Below are positions 1-5,294 of a stretch of DNA of 10,570 nucleotides, in pieces. Position 1 is the stretch's first letter, and each line of letters starts with the position of its first letter. The stretch is from an uncultured Bacteroidales bacterium (GTDB taxonomy: Bacteria; Bacteroidota; Bacteroidia; Bacteroidales; Muribaculaceae). Position numbers and translations under genes: made by a program. Under the pieces are notes generated by a model. It ran no database searches. It was not told the DNA's origin and saw only the letters and a list, made by a program, of their open reading frames with translations. Location: the NCBI GenBank assembly GCA_900554845.1, contig USIY01000060.1, positions 1 to 10,570 on the forward strand. The letters run 5' to 3'.

Positions 1-847
1 GTACCAGGAACTGTAAAGTCGTGGCGTCGTCGGATGGACGGAAACTCGACGCAATCAGTCCGCACGGTTTCACCGGAGTTCCCATACCTTCGTTGCTAAG
101 CGTGTCGAACGCTCGTTGCGTCTTGCGCATGAATTTATATTTGCCGCGGCCGTCACGTCGCTGCTGGTCACGGAATGTGGCAAGAATGTTGTCCACAGCC
201 TGAAGCCATGCATTGTCGAACACCGATGTGTCGCCGGTCACCTTCCAATATTCATAAGCCAGCCTCACAGGATAACACAACGAATCGATCTCCCATTTGC
301 GCTCGTGCAGTTCCGGAAGCATATCGGTATTGTCCGACTGCCATTCGCCTCCGGTGGGACCGTCGTTGAAGGCATTGGCATAGGGATCGATGTTGATGCA
401 CATCAGCTGCCGGCGTATCACACCCTCCAGCATCTTGCGCAACTGCTCGTCGGAGTTGGCAAGCTGCACATACGGCCATACCTGCGCCCCCGAATCGCGA
501 AGCCACATGGCATGGATGTCGCCGGTGTAAACAAATGTGTCCGGTTTACCGTCCTTACCGATTCTGTAATGTACGGTGGTGTCGATAGTGTTAGGGAAAC
601 AGTTTTCGAACATCCATGCAAGTTTCGGATTGACAAGCAGGGATTTTACACGTTTTATCTCCCGTTCCACCGCATCGGAATGGAACAATCTGTCCTGCCG
701 GGCAGGACGCCCGCACTTGTATACATTGCGATCCACCTGGCTCACCTTGACATTGTCCGGCTGACAGACGCACATATCCGACGAATATGCTGCATTTACC
801 GTCGACAACGCCAACGCTCCCGTTAATGTGATTATAATTCTGTTCAT
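1..847 (-). CDS. GH125 exo-alpha-1,6-mannosidase, 5' part (C-terminus beyond window edge)
   Basis: Reading from the ATG at 847, the frame stays open for 282 codons to the window edge. Family members are about 450-490 residues, so roughly 60% is present. Residues 1-20 form a hydrophobic signal peptide (MNRIIITLTGALALSTVNAA), suggesting export to the periplasm; the Cys at 26 is not in a lipobox. The GH125 (former DUF1237) signature follows: AWMFENCFPNT at 77-87, YTGDIHAMWLRDSGAQ at 107-122, NIDPYANAFNDGPTGGEW at 152-169, ELHERKWEIDSLCYP at 179-193 and SSFRPSDDA at 267-275. An Asp in the last motif probably corresponds to the general acid of characterised members (family knowledge, not aligned here); the expected catalytic base would lie in the missing part. 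Known GH125 enzymes are metal-independent inverting exo-acting alpha-1,6-mannosidases. The gene lies 138 bases downstream of the HTCS on the same strand but has its own -7 element and a putative HTCS site. Three cysteines at 26, 28 and 45 sit in a non-conserved linker. Confidence 0.93.
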   Translation of the reverse strand, partial: MNRIIITLTGALALSTVNAAYSSDMCVCQPDNVKVSQVDRNVYKCGRPARQDRLFHSDAVEREIKRVKSLLVNPKLAWMFENCFPNTIDTTVHYRIGKDGKPDTFVYTGDIHAMWLRDSGAQVWPYVQLANSDEQLRKMLEGVIRRQLMCINIDPYANAFNDGPTGGEWQSDNTDMLPELHERKWEIDSLCYPVRLAYEYWKVTGDTSVFDNAWLQAVDNILATFRDQQRRDGRGKYKFMRKTQRAFDTLSNEGMGTPVKPCGLIASSFRPSDDATTLQFLV

Positions 848-871
848 GACATTTGATTCGTTATTCGACTG

Positions 872-879
872 CAAATTTA
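872..879 (-). promoter_or_regulatory. Bacteroidota -7 promoter element for the GH125 gene
   Basis: On the minus strand this reads TAAATTTG, an exact match to the Bacteroidota -7 consensus TAnnTTTG, 24 bases before the ATG at 847. I see no TTG/TTTG at the expected -33 distance, which fits a promoter needing an activator. The rest of the 138-base gap (848-985) holds the HTCS-like site at 947-963 and a small inverted repeat at 911-926; I see no U-tracted terminator for the HTCS there, so readthrough from the HTCS gene is possible. Confidence 0.55.
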
Positions 880-910
880 CCGATACTCCCGAATTTGTCT
901 GTATATTGGC

Positions 911-926
911 ATGACAACTGTGTCAT
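911..926. repeat. Short inverted repeat upstream of GH125
   Basis: The sequence ATGACAACTGTGTCAT has 6-base complementary arms (ATGACA / TGTCAT) around a 4-base centre. It lies between the HTCS-like site (947-963) and the -7 element (872-879) of the GH125 promoter. No T-run follows on the minus strand, so it does not look like an intrinsic terminator. It shares the TGACA core of the putative HTCS repeats and may be a degenerate binding site, or chance. Confidence 0.35.
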
Positions 927-946
927 TATCCTTGAATATATGCATC

Positions 947-963
947 TCCATACAAAAATGTCA
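947..963 (-). promoter_or_regulatory. Putative HTCS operator upstream of GH125
   Basis: On the minus strand this reads TGACATTTTTGTATGGA. It matches 14 of 17 positions of the first direct-repeat unit upstream of the DUF4965 gene (TGACAATTTTGTATTGG at 5136-5152). It lies 68-84 bases before the -7 element of the GH125 gene, in the same orientation relative to its gene as the repeats at 5136-5173. No clear second unit is found 21 bases further on. The site assignment is an inference from similarity and position. Confidence 0.5.
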
Positions 964-985
964 CAATTGCACACATACAGGGTTT

Positions 986-3900
986 TCACTCTTCTTTCTT
1001 GACCTCCACAAGAGAATTGTCGCAACATTTATTACGGTTGCGGTAATCCTTGGGCGTCATATGGAAACGTTTGTCGAATTCCTTATAAAAATGCGACCTG
1101 TTCGTGAATCCGCTGCGGTAAATGATTTCCTGAACGGTATAGGATGTTGTCTGCAGAAGTTTCGCGGCGTAGGTTATACGGTGGTCCTTTATGAAATCGT
1201 TCGGCGGCAACCAGCCCATCTCCTTGAATTTCCTGTAAAGATTCCGTACGCTTATTTTCATATGGGCTGCAAGATGGTCGGGGGAAAGTTCGCTGTCCTC
1301 GATATGCGCGTCTATAAATTGGGTGATCTTCTCCAGATAGTCTTTGTCCTCACGATGTATCAGCTTGCCTTTGTTGAACTCGAAGGCACTTGCAGAGGTG
1401 TTGTAATACTCCCGCAGCCTGAGCTTGTTCTCAAGCAATCTCTTGGCGACAGCACGAAGGTAATTCAGGCTAAACGGTTTCCCGATATATGCGTCCGCGC
1501 CGGCCTCTATACCTTCCACACGCTCCATGTCGCTGGTCTTGGCGGACAACAATATCAGCGGTATGTGCATGGTATGCTTGTTCCCCTTCACCTTGCGAGT
1601 GAATTCCAGACCATTCATTCCGGGCATCATGATATCGCTGATTATCAAATCAGGCGAAAGGTGCAGGATCTTATCCAGTCCTTCTTCGGCATTTTCGGCC
1701 AACACCACATCATATTCAGCCAGCGTGTCGCGAATCATGGTCAGAATACCGGGATTGTCGTCCACCACCAATACGGTGCCAAGGGTTTCCTTGAGTTCAA
1801 CTCCCGCTGTCACAGGTTTGGCGGTATGCACTGAAATCTCAGGAAGCGCCTCATCGCCGCCCGGCTCCTTCACATCCCTCTCGCTTTCAGCAACATTGAC
1901 TTCCATCTGAGGCAATGTCACGATAAACCGGGCGTATTGGCCCACCTGACTTTCTATCTCGATATGTCCCTGAAGCAGCTCGATCATGCTGTGACAAATG
2001 GCCATTCCCAGTCCGTTGCGGTGTGATAGACCCTTGACCGCGTTTTCCTCCACATTGTCGAGTACACTGTAACGGTTAAAAATACGTTCACGATCCTCCG
2101 GACGTATTCCCTTGCCGGTATTATAGACACTTAAACATAGTTTACCATCCGAGACACCAAGACCCACCTTGATGGTACCTCCGGGATTTGTATACTTGAA
2201 TGCGTTGGATATCAAATTGGTGACAATCTTGCGCAGACAACTGAAATCCGTATTCCATTGTATCTCAGGATCTATCTCTTTTATAAAATTAATGCAGTTG
2301 CGGTCCGACAGTTCCGAGAAAGAGCCCGCTATATCCGAGCACAAGTCGCTGACAGCCACGCTGCGGATTTTCAGCCGCTTATTGCCGGTCTCCATCCTTC
2401 GGAAATCGATCAATTCCTGAATCAGGCTGTTCAGGCGTTCGGCGTTGCTACGGATCAGTCCGACATACTTGCTGATGTAGTCATCGGTACCGGGATACGT
2501 CTGGATACGCTCGCAAGGCCCGTAAATCAAAGTCAGCGGTGTACAGAACTCATGCGTGATGTTGGTGAAGAAACGGAGTTTCTCTTCGTACAGATTCTCA
2601 CGGTGCTGACGCTCCATATGGTCGATTTCCCGTTCCTGCAGTTCCTTCTGTCTACGCAGATATAAATAGATTGCGCCTGTCACCGCCGCAATCAGCAACA
2701 AGAGATAGAACAACTTGGCCGCCCAGGTCAGATACCAAGGAGCCCTAATCTTGATATTCACAGTGTAGGGTTTGCTCTCCACTCCCGTGGCGCGGTTCAG
2801 GTACTTGACCATCAGTTTATAGCTGCCGTATTTCATCTCATTGAACGAGATGACCGACGATGAGCCGTTGTTGATCCAATCCTTTCCGTTCAAGGTATAA
2901 AAGTATGTGTAATTGTCAGCGTTTATAAAGTCAGGCGCAGCGAATGTCAACGAGAAATGATTCTGCTTGGATCCGAATTCCAGTCTGTCCGCTCCTCCGG
3001 ATCTGTCAAGATATTCCTCCATATATGTCGCGACGCCCCCTATGTTGACTTTCAACAATTTCAATGACGGCATAAAGGGCTTGATCGCCTTATAGTCCTC
3101 ATTCTTGTTTATAATCACAAGGCCATTGATACCTCCGAAAATCATCGAACGTCCCGTGTATGCGCTGGCTCCGTCGCTGAATTCGGTCACATCGATGCCG
3201 TAGTTTTTGGCGTAAGTCTGTGTTTCCTCATTGTCCGGATTGAAACTAACTATCCCGTTGTTGGTAGACATCCAGATTTTGCCGTCCGGCGTGCTCATGA
3301 TCTCATGAATGGTGTTGTTAGGGAATCCGAACTGAGTTCCAAAGAAATGTTTTTCAGAATCCGCCGTATGTTTTATCAGACCATTGCCCGTCCCTATCCA
3401 GAGAGTGTTCCTATCGACCGAGGCATCGAAAACGTCCCTCACGCCATTGGTATCGTACTTGTTTTTCAAAGGTATGGGAATCAGTTTGCCGTTGCTGTAT
3501 CTGAACATCCCCTTGCCGCGGTTACTGAAATACAGGTTTCCCGACGCGTCCTGCGTTATTGAGAAGAACTGATTGGATGAAACCGCGCCGTTGTCGAGCC
3601 TTAACTCCCTCACATCCGTCAGAACCGGAGTGTCGGCCGTTCCCTTTATCACCGCCTTTATGACACCGAGTCCAAGAGTACACATCCACAATGTGTCGCC
3701 GAGTTCCACTATCTGATGGACATACCGTATATCCTTAGCCGATTCTACCCTGTATATTCGGTCAGTACGATAACTGTAATAATTCACACCTTCTTCGGTA
3801 CCGATCCACAAAATCGGTCGAGAACTCTGTCCGAACCCATATACAGAATTATGAAGAAGCGGGGAATTAGCGGATGTATAAAGAAATCCCTCCCCTATGC

Positions 3901-5023
3901 TCCGTTCCGGAAGAGACTCATCGAAATTATTGACTCTCAGCACACCGTCGCCCTTCGTGCCAAGCCATAAAGTATTCTGATTGTCGATGAATACAGATCG
4001 GATGGGATGTGTTATCTTGTTACCGAACGCATTGAAATCATAGGAACGGATTCCATATAAATCCTCCCAACAGGTGTAAAGCCCCTGGCAGTCCGAACCA
4101 ATCCACACAACATCCTGTTTGGAGGATGACTCCAGACAGAACACCCCTACTTTCAGGCCCATGTCCGTTATGACGGGACTTGACGATACCGAGGGGTTAA
4201 CTTCTATGACTCCCTCCGTTCTGAAAGACACCAAAAAATGTCCTTTTCGATTGAGGGCTATGTCCGATATATGGCCGCGCCGGCGCACTTCCTCCGAAAT
4301 GTCCGCCAGCCGTTCTCGGCTTCCGTTTTCCCGCACACGGCATATCCATCCGTCATTGTCTATCAGAAAAATTGCATTCCCGATGCTTTTAGCGAACAGA
4401 ATAGGTTGTCTGTCCACGACTTTCACCGCAATATTATGAGACCCGGTATCCGACGACGTCAGATTACCGGCCAGGATGCCATTGTCGGTAAGCACCCACA
4501 TCTTATTGTCGATAACCGCCAGATGGAGGACATCCTTGAACGGCCGGTCGAGTTTGCCTGCCTTTTCAAAACCTTTTTTCACATCTCCGACGTACCGGTA
4601 CCAACTTGAATCCTCGCCCAGCACGTACAAGATGCCGTTACGCCCCACGGCGATCTGTTCCTGACCCCCGAATTGCTTGAAAGTACTTACAAATCCCGTT
4701 TTGGAATCCACTAAATCAAGACCGTAATTGGTAAGCACCCACATCTTGCCGTCGCCGCCGTTGCGCATGGCTTCGATGATATTGCCCGACAATGACTGTC
4801 CCGGGAATATCTGACTGAAACTATTGACCGACCGGCCGTCGGCTATATTGACGCCGTCATAGGTACCTAACCACAGATAGCCGTCGTCATCCTGCGACAT
4901 CGAAAGAATCGCACTGTTCGACAAACCGTCACGGTTAGATGTCTGACGCATGTTGTATGGATATGCCGACAATGCATGAAGCATCATCACAACTGTCAGT
5001 ATGATTCGAAATTCAATTTTCAT
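986..5023 (-). CDS. Hybrid two-component system sensor kinase/AraC-family regulator (HTCS)
   Basis: A complete 1345-residue one-protein signalling system spanning the inner membrane, of the kind that activates PUL genes on binding a specific oligosaccharide. Residues 1-20 look like a signal peptide. About 21-640 are propeller repeats (Reg_prop), visible as recurring LWLGT/MWVLT/LWIGT strands near 50, 94, 175, 306, 352, 405, 445, 541 and 583. A Y_Y_Y domain covers about 685-758. A single membrane segment lies at about 768-788, followed by a charged coiled-coil-like linker. The dimerisation/phosphoacceptor helix has His824 in NITHEFCTPLTL; the kinase domain shows the N box (NLISNAFKY, 936-944) and G boxes (GKGI, 970-973; GLGMAI, 1004-1009). 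A receiver domain at about 1082-1195 has Asp1088/Asp1089, phosphoacceptor Asp1130 (SDIMMPGMNG) and Lys1182. An AraC-type HTH fills about 1228-1330. All catalytic residues seem intact; Cys827 replaces the usual Arg of HEFRTPLT. The ATG at 5023 places the signal peptide first. It is divergent from the DUF4965 gene. Its neighbours suggest an alpha-mannan-derived ligand (inference). Confidence 0.97.
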   Translation of the reverse strand: MKIEFRIILTVVMMLHALSAYPYNMRQTSNRDGLSNSAILSMSQDDDGYLWLGTYDGVNIADGRSVNSFSQIFPGQSLSGNIIEAMRNGGDGKMWVLTNYGLDLVDSKTGFVSTFKQFGGQEQIAVGRNGILYVLGEDSSWYRYVGDVKKGFEKAGKLDRPFKDVLHLAVIDNKMWVLTDNGILAGNLTSSDTGSHNIAVKVVDRQPILFAKSIGNAIFLIDNDGWICRVRENGSRERLADISEEVRRRGHISDIALNRKGHFLVSFRTEGVIEVNPSVSSSPVITDMGLKVGVFCLESSSKQDVVWIGSDCQGLYTCWEDLYGIRSYDFNAFGNKITHPIRSVFIDNQNTLWLGTKGDGVLRVNNFDESLPERSIGEGFLYTSANSPLLHNSVYGFGQSSRPILWIGTEEGVNYYSYRTDRIYRVESAKDIRYVHQIVELGDTLWMCTLGLGVIKAVIKGTADTPVLTDVRELRLDNGAVSSNQFFSITQDASGNLYFSNRGKGMFRYSNGKLIPIPLKNKYDTNGVRDVFDASVDRNTLWIGTGNGLIKHTADSEKHFFGTQFGFPNNTIHEIMSTPDGKIWMSTNNGIVSFNPDNEETQTYAKNYGIDVTEFSDGASAYTGRSMIFGGINGLVIINKNEDYKAIKPFMPSLKLLKVNIGGVATYMEEYLDRSGGADRLEFGSKQNHFSLTFAAPDFINADNYTYFYTLNGKDWINNGSSSVISFNEMKYGSYKLMVKYLNRATGVESKPYTVNIKIRAPWYLTWAAKLFYLLLLIAAVTGAIYLYLRRQKELQEREIDHMERQHRENLYEEKLRFFTNITHEFCTPLTLIYGPCERIQTYPGTDDYISKYVGLIRSNAERLNSLIQELIDFRRMETGNKRLKIRSVAVSDLCSDIAGSFSELSDRNCINFIKEIDPEIQWNTDFSCLRKIVTNLISNAFKYTNPGGTIKVGLGVSDGKLCLSVYNTGKGIRPEDRERIFNRYSVLDNVEENAVKGLSHRNGLGMAICHSMIELLQGHIEIESQVGQYARFIVTLPQMEVNVAESERDVKEPGGDEALPEISVHTAKPVTAGVELKETLGTVLVVDDNPGILTMIRDTLAEYDVVLAENAEEGLDKILHLSPDLIISDIMMPGMNGLEFTRKVKGNKHTMHIPLILLSAKTSDMERVEGIEAGADAYIGKPFSLNYLRAVAKRLLENKLRLREYYNTSASAFEFNKGKLIHREDKDYLEKITQFIDAHIEDSELSPDHLAAHMKISVRNLYRKFKEMGWLPPNDFIKDHRITYAAKLLQTTSYTVQEIIYRSGFTNRSHFYKEFDKRFHMTPKDYRNRNKCCDNSLVEVKKEE

Positions 5024-5062
5024 GATATTAGTTTGAATTAGGCTCGCCTACAAATTCGATGA

Positions 5063-5093
5063 CAAAATTAACTATCATTTTTCACATACGCAA
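5063..5093 (-). promoter_or_regulatory. Promoter of the HTCS gene (-33 and -7 elements)
   Basis: On the minus strand TAATTTTG at 5070-5063 matches the Bacteroidota -7 consensus TAnnTTTG, with TTG at 5093-5091 as the -33 element, 20 bases apart, within the usual 19-21. The -7 element ends 39 bases before the HTCS ATG at 5023. Both elements being present fits steady basal expression of the sensor. The -7 element overlaps, on the opposite strand, a partial copy (TGACAAAATT, 5060-5069) of the repeat unit found at 5157-5173. Confidence 0.55.
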
Positions 5094-5135
5094 TATATTT
5101 CACCATCTCCAACTTGCATTCGGCATATATATACG

Positions 5136-5173
5136 TGACAATTTTGTATTGGATTCTGACAAAATTGTATTGG
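5136..5173 (+). promoter_or_regulatory. Tandem 17-base direct repeats, putative HTCS operator
   Basis: Unit 1 is TGACAATTTTGTATTGG (5136-5152) and unit 2 is TGACAAAATTGTATTGG (5157-5173). They match at 15 of 17 positions, are separated by ATTC, and repeat every 21 bases, that is two helical turns, placing both on one face of the DNA. AraC-type domains typically bind direct repeats with such phasing, so a dimeric HTCS output domain is the natural candidate. The pair lies 57 bases upstream of the -7 element at 5230-5237 and faces the DUF4965 gene. Confidence 0.7.
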
Positions 5174-5229
5174 CGGCGATGCTTTATAAATATGGCACAT
5201 TCAGCAACAAACGCTTGAAAGGTTCACTG

Positions 5230-5237
5230 TAACTTTG
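5230..5237 (+). promoter_or_regulatory. Bacteroidota -7 promoter element for the DUF4965 gene
   Basis: TAACTTTG matches TAnnTTTG exactly and lies 57 bases before the ATG at 5295. No TTG is found at the expected -33 distance (around 5204), consistent with dependence on an activator bound at 5136-5173. The in-frame TTG at 5235 lies inside this element and so would not be transcribed from it; this supports the downstream ATG as the true start. Confidence 0.55.
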
Positions 5238-5294
5238 CGATGTGACAATCAAACTCATTCGGACAAACTAAATTCCATTATTAACTCAAATAAA

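Noticed and set aside
116..826. 236-codon plus-strand ORF
   Set aside because: It lies wholly antisense to the GH125 gene, whose family motifs are unmistakable; the product matches no family and is a reading-frame shadow.
911..926. Intrinsic terminator after the HTCS gene
   Set aside because: The inverted repeat has weak AT-rich arms and no T-run on the minus strand, so it does not fit a terminator.
911..1834. 307-codon plus-strand ORF
   Set aside because: It is antisense to the receiver and AraC domains of the HTCS; no start signal or recognisable domain, so treated as a shadow.
5235..5294. 20-residue N-terminal extension of the DUF4965 protein starting at TTG
   Set aside because: The TTG lies within the -7 promoter element, the extension is polar and would bury the signal peptide; ATG at 5295 is far better.
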